The translations under genes were made by a program, and so were the position numbers. A stretch of 37,358 nucleotides of DNA from positions 1 through 37,358 of the forward strand of contig JBGUOI010000269.1 of NCBI GenBank assembly GCA_045118075.1. Reading direction: 5' to 3'. The stretch comes from Merdiplasma sp045118075. GTDB taxonomy: Bacteria > Bacillota > Clostridia > Lachnospirales > Lachnospiraceae. This document shows positions 8,515 through 16,091 of the stretch, piece after piece. The notes beneath the pieces were generated by a model. It did not search any database, was not told the DNA's origin, and worked only from the letters and a program-made list of their open reading frames with translations. Within the stretch, counting starts at the first letter, position 1; each line of letters begins with the position of its first letter.

Positions 8515-9120
8515 ATGGCAGAGAATAATAAGTTTCCGGTCATTACCATAAGCAGAGAATACGGAGCCGGCGGGCGTTCGGTCGCAAAGGGGCTGGCAAA
8601 CCGTCTCGGAATCGATTTTTATGATCGCGATTTTGTAAAGATCACCAGTAAGGTGAGCGGTTTTTCGGAGGAAGACGTACTGCGCGAAGGCGAGGATCTT
8701 AGCAGGAGCTCCCGTTTTATCAATAATTTCCTGACTAATACCGCTAATTATGTCAATTCCTATGACACGATCTTCCAGGCTGAGAAGGATGTTATCCTTC
8801 AGCTTGCGAAGAAACCGTGCATCATTGTCGGGCGCTGCTCGAATATCGTTCTGAAAGAAGAAGGGATCGAATCTTTTAATGTCTTTCTTTATGCCGAACC
8901 TGAGAAGCGTCTCAAGAGAGTACTGGAACTGAACGAATACGGAAACCAGGACCCGGCCAAATATCTTGAAAAACGCGACCGGTTCAGGAAGACCTATTAC
9001 CGTGCCTATACGGATCACGAAATGGGAGACTGCAGGGACTACAACATCTGTCTGGACACCGGTCTGCTCGGCGTGGACAGATGCGTGGACATCCTGGAAA
9101 ACGTAATAAAGTCATTATAA
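8515..9120 (+). CDS. Cytidylate kinase-like family protein
   Basis: This 201-residue cytosolic protein begins I-T-I-S-R-E-Y-G-A-G-G-R-S-V-A-K, a P-loop variant typical of the cytidylate kinase-like family common in Clostridia, followed by L-G-I-D-F-Y-D-R-D-F. The motif I-I-V-G-R-C-S-N-I-V near residue 103 is also characteristic. The P-loop is G-A-G-G-R-S rather than the usual G-x-G-K-S/T, so true CMP kinase activity is uncertain. It follows the TRAP permease by 36 bp with its own GGAGG and precedes a strong terminator, so it is the last gene of that operon. A role linked to transport is not evident. Confidence 0.85.
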   Translation: MAENNKFPVITISREYGAGGRSVAKGLANRLGIDFYDRDFVKITSKVSGFSEEDVLREGEDLSRSSRFINNFLTNTANYVNSYDTIFQAEKDVILQLAKKPCIIVGRCSNIVLKEEGIESFNVFLYAEPEKRLKRVLELNEYGNQDPAKYLEKRDRFRKTYYRAYTDHEMGDCRDYNICLDTGLLGVDRCVDILENVIKSL

Positions 9121-9143
9121 AGAAGAGCAATAATTGTACATAC

Positions 9144-9179
9144 AAAAGCGGCGGATTCGTTGAATCCGCCGCTTTTATA
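9144..9179 (+). terminator. Intrinsic terminator of the TRAP operon
   Basis: A perfect 15-bp stem (9144-9158 with 9162-9176), a GTT loop and a TTTT tail lie 24 bases after the cytidylate-kinase-like stop codon. The stem is symmetrical enough to work on the other strand, but no gene ends there from that side. Confidence 0.9.
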
Positions 9180-9213
9180 CTATATAATAAAACTATGTAA
9201 GGAGGGACAGACA

Positions 9214-9915
9214 ATGGACTGCGAGATCACAAAATTGTATAAAAATACATGGTCGATCAGTGACGGTCATGTCAGGATGTTCCTGCTGACCGGTGTTGAA
9301 AAGGCACTGGTGATCGATTCGGGCATCTCCGGCGTGGATCTTAGGGATATCGCCGGCAAGATCACTCATCTGCCGCTGAAACTGCTCAATACCCATGCCG
9401 ACAGGGACCATATTGCCGGAAATGATGCGTTTGAAGAGTTCTATATGCACCCTTCGGAGGCGATGATCTACTACAACCTGAATAAAGGAAAAGGAAAGAT
9501 GCTTCCTGTATTTGACGGCGATGTCATCGATCTCGGAGACAGGCAGCTGGAGGTCGTCCATGTGCCCGGCCATACGCCCGGAAGCATAACGGTGCTGGAC
9601 AGGAATGAGCGCTGCCTGATCGGCGGAGACCCGATTCAGGCGGACGGAGAGATCTACATGTTCGGGCTGCATCGGGATTTGCATTCTTATGCGGCTGGCC
9701 TGGCCAGACTGATGAAGCGCGCCGATGATTTTGACGGAATCTATCCGTCGCACGGCCGGCTGTATGTCGGAAAGGAAGTCATCCCGCAGCTGATCACAGG
9801 TGCAGAGGCCATCATGGCCGGTGAGACGGTTCCTTTTGAAGAGAGAGAGATGTTCGGAAATAAGATCCGGGCTTATGATATCGGTGTGAGCCGCTTTTTG
9901 TGTGAGGGGGAATGA
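9214..9915 (+). CDS. MBL-fold metallo-hydrolase
   Basis: This 233-residue metallo-beta-lactamase-fold hydrolase of the glyoxalase II-like group has its metal-binding loop as T-H61-A-D63-R-D65-H66, where most of the superfamily has H-x-H-x-D-H, so an Asp replaces the second His. Later ligands are in place: H-V-P-G-H-T-P-G-S (about 124-132), G-G-D-P (about 148) and Y-P-S-H-G (about 186). The start is the ATG at 9214 with GGAGGG at 9201; an upstream in-frame ATG at 9160 falls inside the terminator and is not credible. Its stop overlaps the glycosidase start by 4 bp (ATGA), which suggests a job in the same carbohydrate pathway. Substrate unknown. Confidence 0.88.
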   Translation: MDCEITKLYKNTWSISDGHVRMFLLTGVEKALVIDSGISGVDLRDIAGKITHLPLKLLNTHADRDHIAGNDAFEEFYMHPSEAMIYYNLNKGKGKMLPVFDGDVIDLGDRQLEVVHVPGHTPGSITVLDRNERCLIGGDPIQADGEIYMFGLHRDLHSYAAGLARLMKRADDFDGIYPSHGRLYVGKEVIPQLITGAEAIMAGETVPFEEREMFGNKIRAYDIGVSRFLCEGE

Positions 9916-11819
9916 AAGAAGTGCTGACCTGTCCGGAATATGAACAAGTCAAACATAGTTACATAAAAGGGTGGAGAACATGGAATGTCAACAGCGTGTT
10001 CTCCTATGTACATATGCCGGATGCCCTTGCGCTGAATTTAGGCATCAAGGAATATCAGTTCGGCAATTATCTTCAAAATGCACTGATCGGGAGATTTCCC
10101 GCTGATGACTGGGAGGATGCGACAGAAGTTCTGTATCCTGGTGATCACGCTTTTGATGACAGTTATACTTCCATGAAGATTCGCTGGTGCGGCCTTGAGC
10201 TTTTAGTGGAGACGACAGCTGAAGAGGATTTCTTCGGAATTCTGATCACTCCGATCAAAGAGCAGATGACAGGCCCGCTTCTGGTCCTGCAGGGCGGATA
10301 TTTATGGAACCGGGAGGGAAAAGTAAAACGGAAAAATGATGTGCTTTACGCTGAAAACCCCCTTGGTGAGAAATGGTATATCCTGCCGGCCAATGAGCAA
10401 ACTGACAATGACCTGAATGTTCCTGTGACGGGGCCGTTCCTTTCTGTAAAAATGGACGGTCCGGCAGGATTTTATGCTGTAAGGGCAAAAGATGGGGAAA
10501 GACCTGCATGCGGAAGCTGTGAGGAGAGGCTTGGGCTGATCCGTACAAAGATCCGGCAGGCAAAGGAGAGGCTGGAAGAAAGACACGCTGCTTTTGGTGA
10601 TGAAGCTTCCCTGGCGGCTGCCATGGAGTGCGCACTTGCCTGGGATACCATCTACGATCCGAATCATGACCGGGTGATCTCGCCGGTCAGCAGGCTCTGG
10701 AGCATCCGGAAAGGCGGTTATGTGCTTTTCTGCTGGGATAATTTCTTTGCCGGATACCTGGCCGGATCGCGCTGCCCCGAGCTTGCGCTCAGCAATATGA
10801 TCGAGATCGTCAACGAGCGGACAGACAGGGGGTTTGTCCCGAACATGTCCTGCGGGAACGGCCAGAAGACACTGGACCGCTCACAGCCTCCGGTTGGCTC
10901 AAGAATGGTGCTCGAGCTTTATAAGGAGACCGTCTATGAGTGGCTGCCGAAGATGCTGTACAGCGCTTTGAAAGAGTGGAACGACTGGTTCTTTGAAAAC
11001 CGGCGCAGCGCATCCGGCGCTTTCTGCTGGGGAAGCGATCCTGCTCCGGTGATCTTCGGCAACCGCTGGGAGAGCGACGGTGTGAATGACCGGTTCGGGG
11101 GATCTTTGGAATCGGGAATGGACAATTCGCCGCTGTATGATGATATACCTTTTGATAAAGAGACCCATATGCTCATGCTTGAGGATGTCGGGCTGACAGG
11201 CCTGATTCTGATGGATCTTAAGGCACTGAAGGAACTGGCACGGATCGCCTCGAAAGAAGAAGATATTGCCCTGTTTGAGGACCGGATCCGCTGCACTGAG
11301 GCGGGACTGGAAGGATTGTGGGATGAAGAATTCGGCTTTTACTGCAACCGTCGTACGGACACGGGAGAGTTTTCAAAGCGGATCGCGCCGACGAACTTCT
11401 ATGCCCTGTTCTCGGATAATGTTCCCGAAGAGAGGATCGACCGGATCCTGAATGAGCATTACTATAATCCGCAGGAATTTTACGGAAGATGGATGATTCC
11501 CTCGATCGCAAGAAATGATCCGGCTTTCCAGGACCAGGATTACTGGCGCGGCAGAGTGTGGGCGCCCCTGAATTTCCTCGTTTATCTTGCTTTTGAACAG
11601 CATTCACTGATCGATGAATGCCGTGACCTGGCGGAAAAATCGATCGATATCTTCCTGCCGGAATGGGAAGAACACCGTCATGTCCATGAAAATTACAATT
11701 CCATCAACGGCAGGGGCTGCGACGCGAAAAACAGTGACAAATTCTATCACTGGGGAGCACTTTTGTGCGCGGTGGCACTGCGTTTTAAAGGTACCGCGAA
11801 GGAGGATACAGCTATATGA
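9912..11819 (+). CDS. GH63/trehalase-like glycoside hydrolase
   Basis: This 635-residue protein with no signal peptide is probably intracellular. The N-terminal third looks like a beta-sandwich. The rest matches the (alpha/alpha)6-barrel of the MGH1-like/GH63/GH37 clan: F-C-W-D-N-F-F-A (about 274), G-S-L-E-S-G-M-D-N-S-P (about 396-406), D-Y-W-R-G-R-V-W-A-P (about 543-552) and H-V-H-E-N-Y-N (about 592-598). In this clan an Asp in the G-M-D-N block and a Glu in the H-E-N-Y block serve as catalytic acids; both are present. Known activities include alpha-glucosidases and mannosyl- or glucosylglycerate hydrolases, and I cannot tell which applies. It starts in a 4-bp overlap with the MBL gene and ends in a 4-bp overlap with the 39-codon remnant. 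Confidence 0.83.
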   Translation: MKEVLTCPEYEQVKHSYIKGWRTWNVNSVFSYVHMPDALALNLGIKEYQFGNYLQNALIGRFPADDWEDATEVLYPGDHAFDDSYTSMKIRWCGLELLVETTAEEDFFGILITPIKEQMTGPLLVLQGGYLWNREGKVKRKNDVLYAENPLGEKWYILPANEQTDNDLNVPVTGPFLSVKMDGPAGFYAVRAKDGERPACGSCEERLGLIRTKIRQAKERLEERHAAFGDEASLAAAMECALAWDTIYDPNHDRVISPVSRLWSIRKGGYVLFCWDNFFAGYLAGSRCPELALSNMIEIVNERTDRGFVPNMSCGNGQKTLDRSQPPVGSRMVLELYKETVYEWLPKMLYSALKEWNDWFFENRRSASGAFCWGSDPAPVIFGNRWESDGVNDRFGGSLESGMDNSPLYDDIPFDKETHMLMLEDVGLTGLILMDLKALKELARIASKEEDIALFEDRIRCTEAGLEGLWDEEFGFYCNRRTDTGEFSKRIAPTNFYALFSDNVPEERIDRILNEHYYNPQEFYGRWMIPSIARNDPAFQDQDYWRGRVWAPLNFLVYLAFEQHSLIDECRDLAEKSIDIFLPEWEEHRHVHENYNSINGRGCDAKNSDKFYHWGALLCAVALRFKGTAKEDTAI

Positions 11820-11935
11820 ATGATTCCGGAAAAAGGATGGCCGGCGCGATTTTGCGCGTCGTAGATTCGAACGGGAAGCCGGCAGCGGGCAGGTTCATGT
11901 CAGCGCTGAAACCGGAAATGTTCCGCTGCGGGTAA
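11816..11935 (+). pseudogene. 39-codon reading frame, probable remnant of a longer gene
   Basis: A strong AAGGAGGA (11799-11806) and an ATGA overlap with the glycosidase stop open a frame of only 39 codons. The product contains I-L-R-V-V-D-S-N-G-K-P-A-A-G and ends K-P-E-M-F-R-C-G. V-x-D-x-N-G-K-P is a common opening of beta-sandwich modules, and the layout weakly resembles the start of some GH10-like proteins whose next strand ends in F-G-C. A well-initiated gene cut short suggests a deletion remnant, though a genuine small protein cannot be excluded. Confidence 0.45.
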
Positions 11936-11973
11936 CTCTCGGATAATAAGACGTTCATTAAAAGGAAGACATC

Positions 11974-12912
11974 ATGGAAAAACAGAAAGAAAAAAAGGTC
12001 CTTAGTATCGGCCTGATCGTTCTGGATGTGGTCGCAAAAGGAATACAGCCGCCTTCAATGTGGAAGGAAAAACAGAGGATCGGCGGCATTGAACTGATGC
12101 CCGGCGGAGACGCTTCCAACCAGAGCATCTTCCTGGCAGCCCTGGGTTGCAAAAGCCTGTTCAACGGATGTGTCGGGGATGATGAAAACGGAAGGACGAT
12201 CAGGAATGCACTGGAAAACAGAGGAGTCGACACCGCTTATCTTCGTATCAAGCCGCAGCTTAATACAGGAACGGCGCTGGTCCTGGTAGGCCAAAAGGGA
12301 GACAGGACTGTCTTTTCGATCCAGGGGGCTCACAGCAGCCTTTGCAGAGAAGATCTTCCCGATGAGATTCCCCAAGGCCTTTCGGCAATCACGCTCGGAA
12401 GCCTGTTTGGGATGCCGGAAGCGGAGAAAGACGGCTTGGAGCAGTACCTGCGCAGGGCAAAGGAAAAAGGTGTGCTTATTTTCGGCGACCTTGATACGGC
12501 CAGGGTGGTCTATGACAAGGAAAGGCTTGAGCGGTTTGCGCCCCTGATCGATTATTTTGTACCCAGTGAATATGACCTGATGCCTTTTACCGGGGAGGAC
12601 AGTACCGAAAAGGCAGTCGATAAACTCTTTGCACTCGGGACGAAAAATATTGTTATCAAACGCGGAGAAAAGGGAGCTTATGTCTACAGCCCGTCTTTTG
12701 AAGGACAGATCCCGGCACTGAAAGTGGATCCGGTGGATACTACAGGCGCGGGTGACTGTATGTCGGCGGCTTTCCTTACCAGAATTCTGGCCGGAGACAC
12801 GATCGAGAGAGCAGCTGCCTACGGATGTGCTGCCGGATCGTTATGTACCCTGTATCCCGGGGCCAACACCATCAGGCTGTCCCATAAGATGATTCTGGAT
12901 GCGATGTCCTGA
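11974..12912 (+). CDS. PfkB family carbohydrate kinase
   Basis: This 312-residue cytosolic ribokinase-like sugar kinase shows the G-G-x-x-x-N substrate motif as P-G-G-D-A-S-N (about 43-49), G-x-V-G-D-D (about 65-70), and the anion-hole/catalytic motif D-T-T-G-A-G-D with catalytic Asp261. The segment F-V-P-S-E-Y (about 195) is the usual N/S-E-x-E-like region. It phosphorylates a sugar or nucleoside with ATP; fructose, ribose and 2-keto-3-deoxygluconate are all possible for the family. A weak AAGGAAG precedes the ATG. It sits between a glycosidase and an esterase gene, supporting a role in using sugars released from polysaccharide. Confidence 0.9.
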   Translation: MEKQKEKKVLSIGLIVLDVVAKGIQPPSMWKEKQRIGGIELMPGGDASNQSIFLAALGCKSLFNGCVGDDENGRTIRNALENRGVDTAYLRIKPQLNTGTALVLVGQKGDRTVFSIQGAHSSLCREDLPDEIPQGLSAITLGSLFGMPEAEKDGLEQYLRRAKEKGVLIFGDLDTARVVYDKERLERFAPLIDYFVPSEYDLMPFTGEDSTEKAVDKLFALGTKNIVIKRGEKGAYVYSPSFEGQIPALKVDPVDTTGAGDCMSAAFLTRILAGDTIERAAAYGCAAGSLCTLYPGANTIRLSHKMILDAMS

Positions 12913-12934
12913 TAATAAGGAGAGAAAAAGTAAA

Positions 12935-13687
12935 ATGGAAAACAGAGAATTCTACATAGAACACGATCATATCCGTCTTCACGCCAAACTTGATTTTCCC
13001 GCACAGGAAAGGGAGAAATATCCCCTGGTGATCATCGAACACGGCTTTACGGGCCATATGGAGGAGAGGCATATTGTCGGAATCGCAAAGGCGGTGAACG
13101 ACAACGGATATGCCTCACTCCGCATCGAGCTGTACGGCCACGGAAAGAGTGACGGTGAATTCAAAAATCATTCGGTGCTCAAGTGGTTCCATGAGATGAT
13201 GACAGTGGTAGAATATGCTGCTCATCTGGATTTCGTTTCTGACATCTATCTGGCAGGACACTCGCAGGGAGGCCTGACAGCCATCCTGGTCGCGGCTGCA
13301 GAGCGGGACAGGATAAAAGCCCTTATTCCGCTCGCTCCGGCGATCATTATCCGTGATGCGGCCAGACAGGGAAAATCTTTTGATGCCAGATTCGATCCGG
13401 ATCACATTCCGGATGAAGTGGTCATGGATGAAGTGCATACCTTAAGCGGAGATTATTTCCGCTCAGCGCAGCTGCTGCCGATTGAGGAAGCAATCCGCAT
13501 GTATACGAAGCCCGTCCTGATCGTCCATTCCGATACGGACGAAACAGTGCCCGTATCCTATGCAGTGGAGGCGGCAAAGCTGTATAAAGACTGTAAACTA
13601 AAAATCATTGCCGGTGATACTCACTGCTTTGACCGTAATCTTGATGAAGTCATCAGCAGTGTGGTGGATTTCCTGAAAAAACATTGA
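12935..13687 (+). CDS. Alpha/beta hydrolase, feruloyl/cinnamoyl esterase-like
   Basis: This 250-residue serine hydrolase has no signal peptide. The nucleophile elbow G-H-S110-Q-G-G, Asp202 in H-S-D-T-D-E-T and His230 in G-D-T-H-C-F form a plausible triad. Early motifs E-H-G-F-T-G-H (35-41) and E-L-Y-G-H-G-K-S-D-G (65-74) are those of cinnamoyl/feruloyl esterases such as Est1E of Butyrivibrio proteoclasticus, and the Ser-to-Asp (92) and Ser-to-His (120) distances agree with those I recall for that enzyme. Such enzymes free hydroxycinnamic acids from arabinoxylan. I chose the ATG at 12935, after AAGGAGAG; an in-frame ATG at 12899 overlaps the kinase gene and lacks a binding site. Confidence 0.85.
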   Translation: MENREFYIEHDHIRLHAKLDFPAQEREKYPLVIIEHGFTGHMEERHIVGIAKAVNDNGYASLRIELYGHGKSDGEFKNHSVLKWFHEMMTVVEYAAHLDFVSDIYLAGHSQGGLTAILVAAAERDRIKALIPLAPAIIIRDAARQGKSFDARFDPDHIPDEVVMDEVHTLSGDYFRSAQLLPIEEAIRMYTKPVLIVHSDTDETVPVSYAVEAAKLYKDCKLKIIAGDTHCFDRNLDEVISSVVDFLKKH

Positions 13688-13727
13688 CCGGGACCGTTCT
13701 GATATTTGACGATGAAAGGATAAAGAC

Positions 13728-14336
13728 ATGAAAAAACCATTTGTAGTCCGCAGTCTTCTGATTTTGCTGATCGCAGCCGCAGCGGCTGCAGTTCTTACCG
13801 GCTGCAGCGGCGGAAAGAAAGATGAGACAGGCAAGGCGTCCGGCATACATCATGCCGAGATCACCATTAAAGATTACGGAAAAGTAACGGTTGAACTGGA
13901 CGGCGATACCGCGCCGATCACGGTCGGTAACTTTATGGAACTGGCAAAGGAAGGCTTTTATGACGGGCTGACATTCCATCGGATCATCGACGGATTTATG
14001 ATCCAGGGCGGTGATCCCCTCGGAGACGGTACAGGCGGATCTAAAAAGACCATCAAAGGTGAATTTGCTTCCAACCAGGTGAAAAATGATATTTCTCACA
14101 AGAAGGGGGTCATTTCCATGGCGCGGGCTTCGGACCCGGACAGCGCCAGCTCGCAGTTCTTTATCATGGTGGCTGATGTCCCGTCCCTGGACGGCAGCTA
14201 TGCGGCATTCGGCCACGTGACGCAGGGCCAGGAGATCGTGGACAAGATCGCCGCTGATGCGAAGCCGATTGATCAAAACGGAACCATTCCGAAAGAAGAA
14301 CAGCCGATAATTGAGAGCATTGTCATTACAGATTGA
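13728..14336 (+). CDS. Cyclophilin-type peptidyl-prolyl isomerase lipoprotein
   Basis: This 202-residue lipoprotein has a signal peptide ending in a lipobox L-T-G-C26, so it is probably anchored outside the membrane. Residues about 40-200 are a cyclophilin domain: F-H-R-I-I-D-G-F-M-I-Q-G-G-D-P (about 84-98) with the catalytic Arg, then S-M-A-R-A (about 127) and S-S-Q-F-F-I (about 138-143). It catalyses proline isomerisation and should help fold exported proteins. AAAGGA lies nine bases upstream. It is followed 18 bp later by the MalY/PatB gene. Confidence 0.93.
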   Translation: MKKPFVVRSLLILLIAAAAAAVLTGCSGGKKDETGKASGIHHAEITIKDYGKVTVELDGDTAPITVGNFMELAKEGFYDGLTFHRIIDGFMIQGGDPLGDGTGGSKKTIKGEFASNQVKNDISHKKGVISMARASDPDSASSQFFIMVADVPSLDGSYAAFGHVTQGQEIVDKIAADAKPIDQNGTIPKEEQPIIESIVITD

Positions 14337-14354
14337 CCTACAGGAGACGAACAG

Positions 14355-15530
14355 ATGGATTTTCAGTTTGACAAAATCGTAAACAGAGAAAACACTGACT
14401 GCGTAAAATATGATCTTCGCTCTTTGCACGGGATGGGAGACGATGTCCTGCCGCTGTGGGTGGCGGATATGGATTTCGGATGCGCCCCGGCTGTTAAAAG
14501 GAGACTTGAGAGCATCGTAAGTCATAACGTTTACGGATATACATTCAGTCCGGATTCTTATTATGAGGCCGTGATGAGATGGTATGAGCGGCATTTCGGC
14601 TTTAAGAGCCGGAAAGAATGGATCATTACATCGCCCGGAATCGTTTATGCCCTTGCAATGGCTGTTAATGCGTATACCAAACCGGGTGACGGAGTACTCA
14701 TCCAGCGCCCTGTCTATCACCCCTTCAGCCATGTGATCACTAAAAACGAAAGAAAGATCGTCAATTCTCCTCTGCGGTATGAGAACGGTCATTACGGGAT
14801 CGACTTTGAAGATTTTGAGCGGTGTGCGGCCCGGGAAGATGTGAAACTCTTCCTGCTTTGCAGTCCGCATAACCCGGCCGGTCGTGTCTGGACAAAAGAA
14901 GAGCTTGTTAAGATGGAAGAGATCTGTCTTGCCAACGGAGTGATCGTTGTCAGCGATGAGATTCACAGCGATTTTGTCTGGGAAGGCCGTACTCATCATG
15001 TGCTGCTTTCTCTTGATGAAGAATACAGCAAGAATGTGATCGTGTGCACGGCTCCGAGTAAGTCTTTTAATATAGCCGGCCTTCAGTGCTCTAATCTGTT
15101 TATTCCGGATGAAGAGCTGCGAAAAAAGTTCGAAGCACAGAATGCAAAATGCTTCACGCCCGAATTGAATGTGATGGGTCAGGCTGCCTGCCAGGCTGCT
15201 TACGAAGAGGGAGAGGAATGGCTTGAGGCCGTAAAAGCCTATATCTGGGAAAACCTTCTTTTTATGGAAGACCATATCCGAAGGAATATCCCGCAGATCA
15301 AAATGGTTCATCCGGAAGGGACCTATCTTGCCTGGCTTGACTTTAACGGACTTGGACTTTCGGATGAGGAAAGAAAAGACCTGATCGAGAAGAAAGCAAA
15401 GCTTTGGCTGAATGACGGAGCCATGTTCGGACCGGAGGGAAAAGGGTTTGAGCGCGTCAATGCCGCCTGCCCCAAAGCAATTCTTCAGGAAGCGATGGAT
15501 AGACTGACAAAAGCACTGGAGAGCCTGTAA
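14355..15530 (+). CDS. MalY/PatB family PLP-dependent aminotransferase / cystathionine beta-lyase
   Basis: This 391-residue fold-type I PLP enzyme has the Schiff-base lysine K236 in A-P-S-K-S-F-N-I-A-G. The family fingerprint W-V-A-D-M-D-F (35-41), the S-P-H-N-P-A-G-R block (170-177) and V-S-D-E-I-H-S-D (199-206) are all present. Members cleave C-S bonds (cystathionine to homocysteine) and may transaminate; the E. coli homologue MalY also acts as a regulator. Full length for the family. AGGAGA lies nine bases upstream. Together with the methionine-sulfoxide reductase just downstream (22 bp gap) it makes a small sulfur-amino-acid pair, presumably co-transcribed. Confidence 0.92.
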   Translation: MDFQFDKIVNRENTDCVKYDLRSLHGMGDDVLPLWVADMDFGCAPAVKRRLESIVSHNVYGYTFSPDSYYEAVMRWYERHFGFKSRKEWIITSPGIVYALAMAVNAYTKPGDGVLIQRPVYHPFSHVITKNERKIVNSPLRYENGHYGIDFEDFERCAAREDVKLFLLCSPHNPAGRVWTKEELVKMEEICLANGVIVVSDEIHSDFVWEGRTHHVLLSLDEEYSKNVIVCTAPSKSFNIAGLQCSNLFIPDEELRKKFEAQNAKCFTPELNVMGQAACQAAYEEGEEWLEAVKAYIWENLLFMEDHIRRNIPQIKMVHPEGTYLAWLDFNGLGLSDEERKDLIEKKAKLWLNDGAMFGPEGKGFERVNAACPKAILQEAMDRLTKALESL

Positions 15531-15552
15531 AGAAAGGACGGATCTAAGTATT

Positions 15553-16023
15553 ATGGGTTATGAGACCGATTATAAGCTACTGTGTGAGCAGATGGAGGAG
15601 ATGCTGGATACCGAATACTGGTATGTTTCCGCAATGAGCAATGCATCAGCCCTTCTTTGGCAGTTTATTCCGGATATCAACTGGGCCGGGTTTTATGTAC
15701 TGCGCCATGGCTGTCTCCATATAGGACCGTTTCAGGGAAAACCGGCCTGCATTCATATTTCTTCCGGGAAAGGGGTCTGCGGCACGGCGCTTGAAAAAGA
15801 TGAGGTGCAGCTTGTGCCGGATGTTCACAGGTTCCCGGGGCATATTACCTGTGATGCTGTCTCCAGTTCGGAGATCGTAATTCCGATCCATCGAAAGGAT
15901 TCCGGTACGGTCAAAGCCGTGCTCGATATCGACAGCCCGATCAAAGACAGATTCTCGGAGGAAGACCGGAAGGGACTGGAGAGCTTCTGCCGTATCCTGG
16001 AGGACAAACTGATCTGGCAGTAA
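15553..16023 (+). CDS. msrC: Free methionine-R-sulfoxide reductase (GAF domain)
   Basis: This 156-residue single-GAF-domain enzyme reduces free methionine-R-sulfoxide. The family core is intact: N-W-A-G-F-Y (43-48), G-P-F-Q-G-K-P-A-C66, G-K-G-V-C76-G-T-A, and F-P-G-H-I-T-C100-D-A. The three cysteines keep the 10 and 24 residue spacing of the E. coli enzyme (C84, C94, C118), with C100 in the place of the catalytic one. It lies directly behind the MalY/PatB gene and ends at a bidirectional terminator. Confidence 0.94.
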   Translation: MGYETDYKLLCEQMEEMLDTEYWYVSAMSNASALLWQFIPDINWAGFYVLRHGCLHIGPFQGKPACIHISSGKGVCGTALEKDEVQLVPDVHRFPGHITCDAVSSSEIVIPIHRKDSGTVKAVLDIDSPIKDRFSEEDRKGLESFCRILEDKLIWQ

Positions 16024-16051
16024 TCTTGCGTACTGATATATGACTTTAAAT

Positions 16052-16079
16052 AAAAAAGCAGCCTGGAGGCTGCTTTTTT
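16052..16079. terminator. Bidirectional intrinsic terminator
   Basis: A 12-bp stem whose left arm starts with six A and right arm ends with six T (16052-16063 with 16068-16079), loop TGGA. It separates the converging msrC (+) and GH51 (-) genes. Confidence 0.9.
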
Positions 16080-16091
16080 ATTTAGGCTTAC

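Noticed and set aside
13653..15311. A 552-codon open frame on the minus strand
   Set aside because: It runs antisense across the cyclophilin and MalY/PatB genes, both of which have clear catalytic motifs and ribosome binding sites. Its product has no recognisable domain and it is a coding shadow.
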